This document shows positions 41,303 through 48,549 of a DNA stretch of 48,549 nt, one piece after another. The notes below the pieces were generated by a model. That model searched no databases. It saw nothing but the letters and a program-made list of their open reading frames with translations, and was not told the DNA's origin. Source of the DNA: an uncultured Pyrinomonadaceae bacterium (lineage in GTDB: Bacteria; Acidobacteriota; Blastocatellia; Pyrinomonadales; Pyrinomonadaceae); the NCBI GenBank assembly GCA_902805935.1, contig CADCUR010000286.1, positions 1-48,549 on the forward strand, read 5' to 3'. A program made the translations under genes and the position numbers. The number at the start of each line of letters is the position of its first letter. Position 1 is the first letter of the stretch.

Positions 41303-41713
41303 TTATTTGTTGACCATTCCGGCAGCGAATTTGCCGACGACGGGAAGTTGATACTCCTCGCCGCGATACGCTTTGACGAGGCACAAAACCCACGCCGCCA
41401 AGATTGCCACCGTGAAAGCGAGCCACACGACGAGCGAAACGAGCGCCGCGAGAACCGCCAGCGTTGACGAAACGGCGGCTAAAATTGCGCCGACGACGCC
41501 CATCACGATGCTTAATGCAATCGAAGCGGCGAAAACACCGAGTCCCAAAAATAAAGATTGAAAAGCGTGAAAGCGAACCGTGCGGTTTTGCTTTTCCGTA
41601 ACTAAAACGAGAATGCTCGTCACGGGAATCCAAATGTAGCTGACGAGCGCGGCGACGTTCGGCGCGAGTCCGAAACTTGACTGCGTTTGATTATTTGCGA
41701 ATTGATAAGACAT
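41303..41713 (-). CDS. DUF4870 (Tic20-like) membrane protein
   Basis: A 136-residue protein of the DUF4870 family: LAPNVAALVSYIWIPVTSILVLVTEKQNRTVRFHAFQSL, with the conserved H-A-x-Q-S/A following the first helix, then two long hydrophobic stretches (about 58-112) and a C-terminal VKAYRGEEYQLPVVGKFA. Three to four membrane helices. Function unknown, abundant in bacteria. The ribosome site AAGGAGC precedes the ATG. Upstream (41759-41771) lies a 13-base element also found before the cupin gene at 42448. Confidence 0.92.
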   Translation of the reverse strand: MSYQFANNQTQSSFGLAPNVAALVSYIWIPVTSILVLVTEKQNRTVRFHAFQSLFLGLGVFAASIALSIVMGVVGAILAAVSSTLAVLAALVSLVVWLAFTVAILAAWVLCLVKAYRGEEYQLPVVGKFAAGMVNK

Positions 41714-41758
41714 AAAAATTGCTCCTTGAATGAAATGAAATAAATTAAGTTCTGTTAA

Positions 41759-41771
41759 TAACGCGCAAAGC
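41759..41771 (-). promoter_or_regulatory. shared upstream element TAACGCGCAAAGC, copy 1
   Basis: The same 13 bases occur at 42468-42480. Flanks are also similar: CTGTT lies two or three bases before each core on the plus strand and GGAAAA shortly after it. Each copy lies before a minus-strand gene (46 bp before the DUF4870 ATG, 20 bp before the cupin ATG). This is a possible common regulatory site. Confidence 0.4.
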
Positions 41772-41785
41772 GGCGGAAAAAAGTA

Positions 41786-41956
41786 TCACGAACATAAAGC
41801 CGTAAAAATTTTATCGGCGGAATTTAAGTGCGGGTGGTTCTTCACTCGCCGCTCGCCGTCCGAAAAATCTTGCCGGCGTCGTTCAAGTTCACCGAAACAG
41901 CACGCCGAACTGCTCATCAGCGACAAGAAAAAGGCGGGGCGAACAAAGTTTTTCAT
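41786..41956 (-). CDS. possible small exported protein or truncated gene
   Basis: A 56-codon frame starts at 41956 with AAGGAATT before the ATG and opens with a signal-peptide-like MKNFVRPAFFLSLMSSSACCFG. It follows the cupin gene stop by 12 bp in the same operon. The remainder (ELERRRQDFSDGERRVKNHPH) looks unnatural; one base earlier, another frame reads VNLNDAGKIFRTASGE with better codons, so a frameshift is possible. No family recognised. Confidence 0.3.
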   Translation of the reverse strand: MKNFVRPAFFLSLMSSSACCFGELERRRQDFSDGERRVKNHPHLNSADKIFTALCS

Positions 41957-41968
41957 AATTCCTTAAAG

Positions 41969-42448
41969 TTACTCGATGCCGTATTTCAACCAAAGCGGCA
42001 GAATTTGCGGCATCGCTTGTTTAATGTCGAAATTTTCCCTCGGAAAGTCTTCTACGATTCGGCTGACTTCTCGAAAATAATTTTCAAAACCGGCGGGCGA
42101 ATAAATGCACAGCCAGCGCGCCTGCGAATCGGTTTCGTTCCACCATTTAAACATCGCGCCTTTCGGCAAATAAAGGAATGCGCCGGTTTCGGCTGTAAAA
42201 CGCCGCCCGCCGGAAAACTCGAAAACGAGCGCGCCCTCAAGAACGTAACCAGCCCACGCCTCAAGCGCGTTGGCGTGAAGCACGGGCGGCGCTTCAAAAT
42301 TCGGCGCGACCGTGTATTCAATGACCGAAAAAGCGCCGCCCGATTGCTCGCCGGTTAATTTAAAAGCGATTTCATTTCCAGCAAGACGGACTTTTTCGCC
42401 TTCGTGCGGTCGGACGATAATGGGTTCGTGTGATGCATTCGTTAACAT
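41969..42448 (-). CDS. cupin domain protein
   Basis: A 159-residue single-cupin protein. Motif 1 is PPVLHANALEAWAGYVLEGALVFEF, with only one of the usual two His before the Glu (His79, then A-N-A-L-E), and motif 2 is GAFLYLPKGAMFKWWNE, in which the usual His is replaced by Phe. The metal site therefore looks incomplete, and it may act as a binding or sensing protein rather than a metal enzyme. GGAGAATAAATTT precedes the ATG. The element at 42468 lies just upstream. Confidence 0.88.
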   Translation of the reverse strand: MLTNASHEPIIVRPHEGEKVRLAGNEIAFKLTGEQSGGAFSVIEYTVAPNFEAPPVLHANALEAWAGYVLEGALVFEFSGGRRFTAETGAFLYLPKGAMFKWWNETDSQARWLCIYSPAGFENYFREVSRIVEDFPRENFDIKQAMPQILPLWLKYGIE

Positions 42449-42467
42449 AAATTTATTCTCCTGTTTC

Positions 42468-42480
42468 TAACGCGCAAAGC
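42468..42480 (-). promoter_or_regulatory. shared upstream element TAACGCGCAAAGC, copy 2
   Basis: Identical to 41759-41771, with similar flanks (CTGTT before and GGAAAA after on the plus strand). It lies 20 bp before the cupin ATG. It could alternatively be part of the leader of the mRNA. Confidence 0.4.
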
Positions 42481-42521
42481 AACCGGAAAACGGTTCACAA
42501 CAAACGGCGCGGCGCGTAATG

Positions 42522-42554
42522 AAAAGGCGCGAGGCTTAATTCCTGCGCCTTTTT
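42522..42554 (-). terminator. intrinsic terminator of the lipase-like gene
   Basis: On the minus strand AAAAGGCGCAGG pairs with CCTCGCGCCTTTT through a 12-bp stem with one bulged base and a 7-base loop, ending in TTTT. It lies 17 bp past the stop of the 940-codon gene at 42572. Confidence 0.85.
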
Positions 42555-42571
42555 GAACGATTGTCGGCGCG

Positions 42572-45394
42572 CTATTTTTTGCTAATTTTGCGAGCGCCTG
42601 TTTTAGTCGCCGCCGTCGCGCCGATTGTAAATGCGGCGGCGGCAAATCTGGTTTGACCGTTTGTTTCGGCTCTGGCTTCAATCGAATAATCGCCGCTGCC
42701 GAGTTTTTCGGAAATCGCTCCATAAATTCCATCATTTGCCGCGCTGTCGGCGTGCCGTCCGTCGTCGTAGAAAAGGATTTCGGCGGCGTTGTTGATTCGC
42801 GCCGTGATTTTAGCGTTTAGAATCGGCGCGTCGTTGTTCAACAATTTGGCTTGTAGTGCGACTTGTCCCGCAGCGTTCGGTTTTCCGGCGGTCAACACGA
42901 ATTGCGCCGAATTCGAGTTTGTCCAACCCGCAACTAAAACAGTCGTTTCCTCGCTGCCGGTGTTTTCGAGCTTCAATTTCCAGACGCCGCTTGCAACCGA
43001 TTTTTCCGCAGCAATTGTTCGGAAAATGTCCGTCGCCGCGGTTGTTCCAGCCGCACTCGTGCCGACGACTGCGTTATTCGCATCAATCAGGCTCGCCGAA
43101 ACAGTCGGCGCGGCAACTAAAGTCACTCCGGCGGCAGCGGCGTTTGAAACGGAAATTTCGATTTCCGTCGTTTGTTTTGCGGCGAGCCGAACGGCTTTAC
43201 GCGCAATCAAGCCGGGAACTTCGTCTTCGCTCGTTTGCCCGGTTTCCGGTCGTTTATACGCAGTGTTGACAAAGTATTTGGCGAAACCGTAACGGTCGTT
43301 GACAGAATTGTCGTTTAATCCGGCAAAATCGCCGCTCGTCGTTTGTTCGAGCGCGGCGGTTTCGGTTTGCCCGCCGCCATTCGGTCCGACGGCGAGACGC
43401 GGTTTGACGAATGCGAAAAAGTCTTCTTTGCCGGTCAAGCTCGTGTGTTCGCGCGGGGCGAATCGGCGGTCGGCGACTTGCCATAACGCCGAGGGAATCG
43501 TCACCACGCCGTCGCCCCATTCTTTTGCCTGGCACACGCGCGGCACGGGAATTCCGGCGAGAATCGAAAACTTGACGTTTTTGCGATTCGTGATTTGGCG
43601 GTTGAATTCGGCGACGACCGACGGACGAAGCTGGCGCATCGCTTCGACCGGCTTCTCGAAGAAATCAAAGACTCCGCCCATCAAATCCGCGCACGGGCTG
43701 CCCATATTCGGTGTGCCGAGCATTACGAGATGCGCGGCTTCGGGCTTGCCGTCGAAAACCGGCTGCATAAACGAATGAATGTAAAAACGCGAAATAAGTC
43801 CGCCCATCGAGTGCGCCACGAGGTCAACGTGCCAAGCGTTCATTTCTTTGCGAACCTGCTTGATTTCCTTGCCGAGTTCCTGCGCGTTTTGAAAAATAGA
43901 GTTCGTCGGCTGGTAATTTCCCAAGCGGTCGCCGGTACTCATTTTCGCAATTTCCGGTCGCGCGCCGACCGGAAACGCCCGCCACGCAAAGCTGTGCGCT
44001 TCGTTGAGATAGCTTTGGTAATCGCTCCAACCGGCGGCGTTCGCCCACAAACCGTGAACTAAAATGATAGGTTTTGGCAGAACCGTGATGTCTTCGGTCA
44101 GCGACTCGCTCCCGATGTCGGCTTTAATCTGACGCCGCGATTTCGGTTTGCCGTCGTTGCTCCAAGCGAAACCGGAAGTGTCCCATTCGGATTCGATTTC
44201 GCGTTCTTCGCCCGGCTGCAGGGAAACCGAAACCGAACCGGGCAGTTCGATATTTTCTGCCGTTTCGGTGAATTTCACGGTCGCGTAACCCGGCGCGCTG
44301 CCGTCGTTCCGAACCTTCGCTTTGAGACGCACGAGATTGCCGTCAACTGTTTCCGAGCCGACCGCGTGCCAAGCGTTGGCATCGGGAAATTCGTGATGCT
44401 CCAAAGCCAAATCGCTCAATTTAATATCGGGTGCGGCGCAGCGCGAAAAGGTGTAACTGATTACCGTGTCGCCGTCTTTGCCGCTCTCTTTTTGAGTGCC
44501 GCGAATCACGTTCGGGTTTTTCGGATCAACCTGGGCTGTGATGCTGATCGGTCCGACGAGATATGAAGTCGGCTTTTCCTGAGTTTCGGAAACATCTTTA
44601 TTCAGGTTGTCGCAGTCTCTTTTTCTAACCATCTGCACGGTTCTAACAGTTTTTCCGATTGCTTCGGGAATGCCGATGTCGGCGACAAGAGTTTCGCCGA
44701 CAAGGTTCACGCCGTTTTTTGAAGTTGCCGTCGCTTCGGCGTTCGATTCGGTTTTCACAATGTCGGCGGATTTGAAGCCGCCATTGCGCGCGCAGCCTTT
44801 GAGCGAAATCATACAGCATTCTGAGCCTTCTTTAACGTCTTCGATTTCGCCCGAAACTTTGACCTTCGCGCTCGCGCTCGCCGAACCGTCCTCTCTAACC
44901 GTAACATTCGCCGTTGCTTGAAAACTCGAAGTGCTTTTGATGTAGCCGGTCGGTCGTTTTTCGTAATCGCTCTTGTTTTCGGTTTTCGTATATGTAATCG
45001 TGCCGCTCCAGCCGCCGTCGCATTTTTTCGCAGCAGTTTTCGGCTGATTAGCGGCGGTCTGCTGATTGTTCGGTTTCGCCGTGCGCCGCGTCTGCGCGGA
45101 AACCGGCAAATTGCCGAACGAAAAAACCAGAATTAAAAGAACCGCGACGGCTTCGGCTGTCAAACGCCGTTTCGACAAGATGATTTTCGTCGCCGCCAAA
45201 TTCAATAAGCTGAAAACCGTTAAAACGATTCCGAAAAACTGTATCGGAATCAGCGGAACGGAAATCGCCAAAACCGTCCAACTCGCTCGCTGCGCTTCAC
45301 GAACGCCGCTTTCGTCGTCGCCGTTTTTGAGCAGGAAAGCCGCGCGCAGAGAACGAACGCCTTCGAGAAAAAGAACCGCGCCGAGCAGAATCAA
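42572..45394 (-). CDS. exported PGAP1/lipase-like alpha/beta-hydrolase with beta domains
   Basis: A large exported protein. A hydrophobic N-terminal segment with two membrane helices runs to residue 72; from 73 a good signal peptide follows (LSKRRLTAEAVAVLLILVFSFGNLPVSAQ). A beta domain (125-330), a CARDB-like segment (~355-440, GYATVKFTETAENIELPGSVSVSLQPGEE) and an alpha/beta-hydrolase come next: PIILVHGLWANAAGW and LVAHSMGGLISRFY (nucleophile Ser near 528). C-terminal beta domains carry a 'DDGRHADSAANDGIYGA' sequence. It acts on an ester or on surface lipids outside the cell. The start is uncertain: TTG at 45394 is the only in-frame option for the long form and TTG at 45178 fits the signal peptide. 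Stop codon follows a terminator-spaced end. Confidence 0.85.
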   Translation of the reverse strand: MILLGAVLFLEGVRSLRAAFLLKNGDDESGVREAQRASWTVLAISVPLIPIQFFGIVLTVFSLLNLAATKIILSKRRLTAEAVAVLLILVFSFGNLPVSAQTRRTAKPNNQQTAANQPKTAAKKCDGGWSGTITYTKTENKSDYEKRPTGYIKSTSSFQATANVTVREDGSASASAKVKVSGEIEDVKEGSECCMISLKGCARNGGFKSADIVKTESNAEATATSKNGVNLVGETLVADIGIPEAIGKTVRTVQMVRKRDCDNLNKDVSETQEKPTSYLVGPISITAQVDPKNPNVIRGTQKESGKDGDTVISYTFSRCAAPDIKLSDLALEHHEFPDANAWHAVGSETVDGNLVRLKAKVRNDGSAPGYATVKFTETAENIELPGSVSVSLQPGEEREIESEWDTSGFAWSNDGKPKSRRQIKADIGSESLTEDITVLPKPIILVHGLWANAAGWSDYQSYLNEAHSFAWRAFPVGARPEIAKMSTGDRLGNYQPTNSIFQNAQELGKEIKQVRKEMNAWHVDLVAHSMGGLISRFYIHSFMQPVFDGKPEAAHLVMLGTPNMGSPCADLMGGVFDFFEKPVEAMRQLRPSVVAEFNRQITNRKNVKFSILAGIPVPRVCQAKEWGDGVVTIPSALWQVADRRFAPREHTSLTGKEDFFAFVKPRLAVGPNGGGQTETAALEQTTSGDFAGLNDNSVNDRYGFAKYFVNTAYKRPETGQTSEDEVPGLIARKAVRLAAKQTTEIEISVSNAAAAGVTLVAAPTVSASLIDANNAVVGTSAAGTTAATDIFRTIAAEKSVASGVWKLKLENTGSEETTVLVAGWTNSNSAQFVLTAGKPNAAGQVALQAKLLNNDAPILNAKITARINNAAEILFYDDGRHADSAANDGIYGAISEKLGSGDYSIEARAETNGQTRFAAAAFTIGATAATKTGARKISKK

Positions 45395-45625
45395 CGAGTA
45401 AAGATGAAAGTCGCGGTTTTAGCCCGATGCGTCGCTGTTCGTTACTGGTTCGTGCGAAAGTAAGCCGCGTAGTGGTGCAAACCGAAGGCACGCAAAGTTC
45501 CCTGTCCGATTCATTGCTTTACGAACAAAAGGAGATGCCCGGCGTGCCGCTCGGAGACCTCAAAGAAGTGAGGCGGTCAAGAAAGCGGAGTAAGAAAGCT
45601 GATTGCAAAAAACTCCTTTAAATTC

Positions 45626-47926
45626 CTACTTATAAAGCCCGAAGCCGGTCCTGCCGTCTGAATCCAAACTTTGAAACTGCACGACGCTGTTTAATTGATT
45701 TCCGACTTCATAAAAAACTCTTTCGCCGTTTCTGGAAATCGCCAGCCTGAAAACCGCATCGTTTTCCCATTCGCGTATTCGTACGGGCTGGCTGCCATTT
45801 AGAGGAAGTTTCCAAAAACTTTGAGGCTTTCCCCTTCGCAGCACGACAAACAAATTTTCGCCGTCTTTTGACCAATCGAGAAAAGGAATATCGTCGTTTT
45901 GCGGAGTCGCTGGATACTTCAGGACTTCGCCCGTTTCGGCTGAGACAAGCGCGAGCATCATCGAATTAATTTCGGGATTTGAAATATAACAGGCAATCGT
46001 TTTCCCGTCAGGCGAAATGCGCGGCGAGCGAGTCATCCGGTCGGTTAGTTTCGTCGGATTTTCACCGTTAATTGAAACCCGCCAAAGCGTTTCAACCATA
46101 CCTTCAGAATCCTGGGCAAGATAAAAAACCGTTTCACCGTCAGGCGAAATCACCGAGTCTTTAACGTTCCCGTTTGTTGTCAGTTGCTTTGTATTTGTTC
46201 CGTTCGCGTCCGCTCGCCAAACGTCCATCTGCCCGGTGCGATTCGACATAAATATCAAAAAGCGTCCGTCGGCGGAAAGTTTCGGCGAGATTTCCGCGCT
46301 CGCGTCCGAAGTCAATTGTTTTCGCTCGCTGCCGTCCTCGCTGATCGTGAAAATGTCCGCGTTCCCGTCGTCCGTTGCCGAATACACGATTCTTCCGTCA
46401 TTTGTCCAATCTGCGCCGAACGGCAAAGGGCATTCATCTGAGATGGTGGTTAAAACGTGAGTGTTTTTAAATAGATTATTGACCGGAGCGGTCAGAAAAC
46501 AGGCAAACTTATTCGATTCGACGGCGACAACCGAATTTGTCGCAGCATTCAGGCTGACCCCGTAATTTCCGTTGATGCCGTCGGCTATGAATCGGGATTT
46601 GCCTTCGGGATACGAGACAACCCAAAGCTCGTCATTCAAGCTCGGCGATTTTGCCGCGTAAGCGACCGCGAGAATTCCGCTGCCGTCTTTGAGCCAGAGG
46701 GTTTGACCTGCCGAAGTCCAATTTTCGTGCGAAACGATTTTTTGTTCGCCGGATTCGGCATTGACAACCGCCACCTGAGCGGATACACGGCTGTTTTCAC
46801 GCTGAAAAACAGTCGCGGAAAGCAATTTTCCGTCGGGCGACCAGGCGCCGCCGCCGTTTGTAAATCCGCTTTCCGATTGGCGAACTGCCAGACTCCGTTC
46901 GTTTCTACCTTCCATATCCGTAACTATAAGGGCGGTTTCTTTACTCTCGGAGTTATGGCGAACGAATGCGAGACGGCTTTCGTCAGGCGAAATCGCCGCC
47001 GGACTATCAATGTTGTGCAGGATTTTTTGCGAAGCGCCGCCGAGAACGGAAACTTTGTAAAGCGTTGAGACGGCAGGTTTGTTTGGTTCGAGCGTTTCAT
47101 TTACGGAATAATAAATTTGCTCACTCCGCGGCGAAAAAACCGCGCCGATAAATTTTCCGTTGATTCGCGGAACAGTTTCGACGGTATTGCCGTTTTCGAT
47201 TTGCCGCAGATATAGAGATTGAATGCCGTTCTTCACTTGAACCACCGCGAGATACTTCCCATTCGGGGATATTGCCGAGTTTCGGATATCCGCATCAGCG
47301 ACAATCGTATCCGTCCGAAAATTTCTAAATTGTGATTCCGCAAAACTCTGATTTCCCCTAAACCCGAAAGCCGCGAAATATCCAATTGTACAAGCCAGTA
47401 ATGCCAGCAGCCCGGCAAAAATTGCGTTCCTCCGAGATGAAAAACCGTTTTTTAAAAATAACTGACGGAAATTTACCGTAATTTTGCCCGAATTTGTACT
47501 GCCCGAATTTGTATCCAAGGAATCGTGGATTTCGCGCTGCTCGGCGATGAGATGCGTTCGCGTGCGTTTTTCGACCACAAATATTTCTTCATCGCCCAAG
47601 ATTTCCTGCACCTCGCCGGCAAACTGATACCCGCGACGCGGAACCGTGACGATAAATTCTTTGTCGTTCTTAAGACGGCTGAGAGTTTTTCGTAAGGTCA
47701 GGATATTTTGCGCCAGCGTTGATTCTTCGACAAAGGTATCCGCCCAAACTTCATTGAGGAAATATTCTTTCTCAACCACTTTTCCGTGATTACGCAGCAA
47801 GACGACCAGGGTTTGAAAAGCCTTCGGAGTGAGCGGAACGGGTTGCTCCTGAAACGTCAGACGCCGCTCGTCAATGTCCAAATAGAAATCGTCGAATTTG
47901 AAAAAGGTCAATGTTTTGTTGCTCAT
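45626..47926 (-). CDS. transmembrane winged-helix regulator with PD40 propeller (CadC/TolB type)
   Basis: A 766-residue protein typical of Acidobacteriota. Residues 1-105 are an OmpR/CadC winged-helix DNA-binding domain (FDDFYLDIDERRLTF, PLTPKAFQTLVVLLRNHGKVVEKEYFLNEVW, TLAQNILTLRKTL, YIVTVPRRGYQF-like end). A single membrane helix lies near 172-192 (AIFAGLLALLACTIGYFAAF), and residues ~205-760 form a periplasmic propeller of TolB/PD40 repeats (recurring 'ISPDGKYLAVV', 'SPDESRLAFVR', 'LSADGRFLIFMSNRTG'). By analogy with CadC it probably senses something in the periplasm and binds DNA directly. Upstream lies a run of TTTCA direct repeats at helical spacing that could be its own operator. Confidence 0.93.
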   Translation of the reverse strand: MSNKTLTFFKFDDFYLDIDERRLTFQEQPVPLTPKAFQTLVVLLRNHGKVVEKEYFLNEVWADTFVEESTLAQNILTLRKTLSRLKNDKEFIVTVPRRGYQFAGEVQEILGDEEIFVVEKRTRTHLIAEQREIHDSLDTNSGSTNSGKITVNFRQLFLKNGFSSRRNAIFAGLLALLACTIGYFAAFGFRGNQSFAESQFRNFRTDTIVADADIRNSAISPNGKYLAVVQVKNGIQSLYLRQIENGNTVETVPRINGKFIGAVFSPRSEQIYYSVNETLEPNKPAVSTLYKVSVLGGASQKILHNIDSPAAISPDESRLAFVRHNSESKETALIVTDMEGRNERSLAVRQSESGFTNGGGAWSPDGKLLSATVFQRENSRVSAQVAVVNAESGEQKIVSHENWTSAGQTLWLKDGSGILAVAYAAKSPSLNDELWVVSYPEGKSRFIADGINGNYGVSLNAATNSVVAVESNKFACFLTAPVNNLFKNTHVLTTISDECPLPFGADWTNDGRIVYSATDDGNADIFTISEDGSERKQLTSDASAEISPKLSADGRFLIFMSNRTGQMDVWRADANGTNTKQLTTNGNVKDSVISPDGETVFYLAQDSEGMVETLWRVSINGENPTKLTDRMTRSPRISPDGKTIACYISNPEINSMMLALVSAETGEVLKYPATPQNDDIPFLDWSKDGENLFVVLRRGKPQSFWKLPLNGSQPVRIREWENDAVFRLAISRNGERVFYEVGNQLNSVVQFQSLDSDGRTGFGLYK

Positions 47927-47933
47927 AAGCGTA

Positions 47934-47992
47934 TTTCAAAAGTCTTTGATAAAAATTTCAAAAGAACTTTCACGTAACTTTCAAGACTTTCA
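47934..47992. promoter_or_regulatory. six TTTCA-like direct repeats with about 11-bp period
   Basis: TTTCA (TTTGA in copy 2) occurs at 47934, 47945, 47956, 47968, 47979 and 47988: spacings 11, 11, 12, 11 and 9. Copies 4-6 extend to CTTTCA and copies 1 and 3 to TTTCAAAAG. The array ends 8 bp upstream of the ATG of the winged-helix/PD40 gene at 47926 (minus strand). PhoB/OmpR-family winged helices bind direct repeats on one face of DNA at 11-bp steps, so this is a likely operator for that protein. Confidence 0.6.
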
Positions 47993-48161
47993 AGCGGAAA
48001 GTTTCTTATCGTTAGTCGCGGATGAGGGAGACGATCTCAATTTGCGGTTTGTAAGCGTTTGCAAGACAGCAACAACGGCACTTTGGTTTTCCTCATTCAA
48101 AATATTCATAAGGTTTTTAGACAAATGCTTGCAACCGCCCTTCCGGGGAAAAAGGAACTCA

Positions 48162-48416
48162 ATGGCAAAAATTCGGACGGAAATTTTTATTGAAACCAGC
48201 GAAACCTTCATCATTAAACGAAACCGAACTTTCGTTCGGACATGGTGCGAAGATTGCGGGCGGAAAGTCGGTATGGTCACGCTTCAGGAAGCGGCGCTGC
48301 TTACCGGTCACGACGTGAAAGCGATTCATTCGATGATGGAAAATCGCCACATTCATTATTGTTACCTGAAACCCGAAACACCGTCTGTTTGTCTAAGATC
48401 TTTATGCTTATTTTAG
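48162..48416 (+). CDS. small zinc-ribbon/HTH-like protein
   Basis: An 84-residue protein starting at the ATG preceded by AAAGGAACTC (a longer upstream reading is not supported). The N-terminal beta segment (IRTEIFIETSETFIIKRNRTFVRTW) leads to CEDCG, half of a zinc ribbon, then a helical segment VTLQEAALLTGHDVKAIHSMMENRHIHY that looks like an excisionase or MerR-type helix-turn-helix, and further Cys residues in the tail (CYLKPETPSVCLRSLC). I recall a set of short acidobacterial proteins with the same layout and no assigned function. It is divergent from the winged-helix regulator, sharing the 235-bp intergenic region containing the repeat array. Confidence 0.75.
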   Translation: MAKIRTEIFIETSETFIIKRNRTFVRTWCEDCGRKVGMVTLQEAALLTGHDVKAIHSMMENRHIHYCYLKPETPSVCLRSLCLF

Positions 48417-48549
48417 TATCAAAAAGGATGAGATGAATCAATAAATAGATGCCTTCAGGACAAAAAAGAGTTTAACAATTTATGAAGGTGAGCGTTTTAA
48501 TTTCGTCCTAAAACCTAACATTAGTCAATAGTTCAAAACCTAAGGAGTA

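Noticed and set aside
45427-45621. Plus-strand open frame of 64 codons after the regulator, with AAAGGAG near an ATG
   Set aside because: The AGGAG is directly next to the ATG, spacing is too short, and the product (rich in Arg/Lys/Ser) has no likeness to proteins I know.

Overview
The window looks like chromosomal DNA of an Acidobacteriota member, most probably of the Blastocatellia/Pyrinomonadaceae type. The lineage call is an inference from gene content: an acidobacterial-type VWFA protein (13210-14442), a winged-helix/PD40 transmembrane regulator (45626-47926), a PD40-CehA metallohydrolase (19806-22250), many exported peptidases and esterases, and moderate GC with GCG/CGC/TCG-rich codon use. 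I saw no rRNA, tRNA, CRISPR array, complete insertion sequence, phage or integrase gene.

Layout. 1-2,996 (minus strand): a decayed DNA methyltransferase, a 21-bp perfect hairpin, a membrane-anchored DUF892 ferritin-like protein with a coupled small gene, a probably frameshifted small gene, and two short hypothetical proteins. 3,054-6,768 (minus): a lipid kinase followed 4 bp later by an acyl-activating/ACP/acyltransferase fusion. 6,816-7,160 (plus): a small conserved protein. 7,202-10,987 (minus): an NHL-propeller/M23-like lipoprotein coupled to an exported M24 aminopeptidase. 11,092-14,442 (plus): DUF937, GH1-like and VWFA proteins. 14,682-27,715 (minus): GHL10 glycosidase-like protein, M20 peptidase, the operon CehA-cupin-SDR, DUF1206, PAP2 phosphatase, metallophosphoesterase, second lipid kinase, serine esterase and a thioredoxin-reductase-like flavoprotein. 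28,021-35,706 (plus): glutaredoxin-like protein, erythromycin-esterase-like protein, sirtuin, second erythromycin-esterase-like protein, APC transporter, exported isoaspartyl methyltransferase, CPBP-like membrane protein and an MpaB/DUF2236 protein. 35,707-36,532 is a gene graveyard. 36,631-38,061 (plus): LytS-type histidine kinase and a metallo-beta-lactamase-fold fragment. 38,236-47,926 (minus): M61 peptidase operon, DUF4870 protein, cupin, a large exported lipase-like protein and the winged-helix/PD40 regulator. 48,162-48,416 (plus): a short zinc-ribbon/HTH-like protein.

Themes. Two loci carry lipid-phosphate enzymes (kinase plus acyl-activating fusion; kinase plus PAP2 phosphatase), which suggests glyceride salvage or phosphatidate turnover. 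A second theme is envelope protein processing and repair: M23-like, M24, M20 and M61 peptidases, plus an isoaspartyl methyltransferase that carries a lipoprotein signal. The plus-strand cluster 28,297-33,359 (two paralogous erythromycin-esterase-like proteins around a sirtuin, followed by an amino-acid permease) is the best candidate for an uncharacterised functional unit. The most striking non-coding signal is a run of six TTTCA-like direct repeats spaced 11, 11, 12, 11 and 9 bp just upstream of the winged-helix regulator, which resembles a PhoB-type operator.

Several reading frames appear broken by one nucleotide, two of them in homopolymer runs, so some 'pseudogenes' may be assembly errors.
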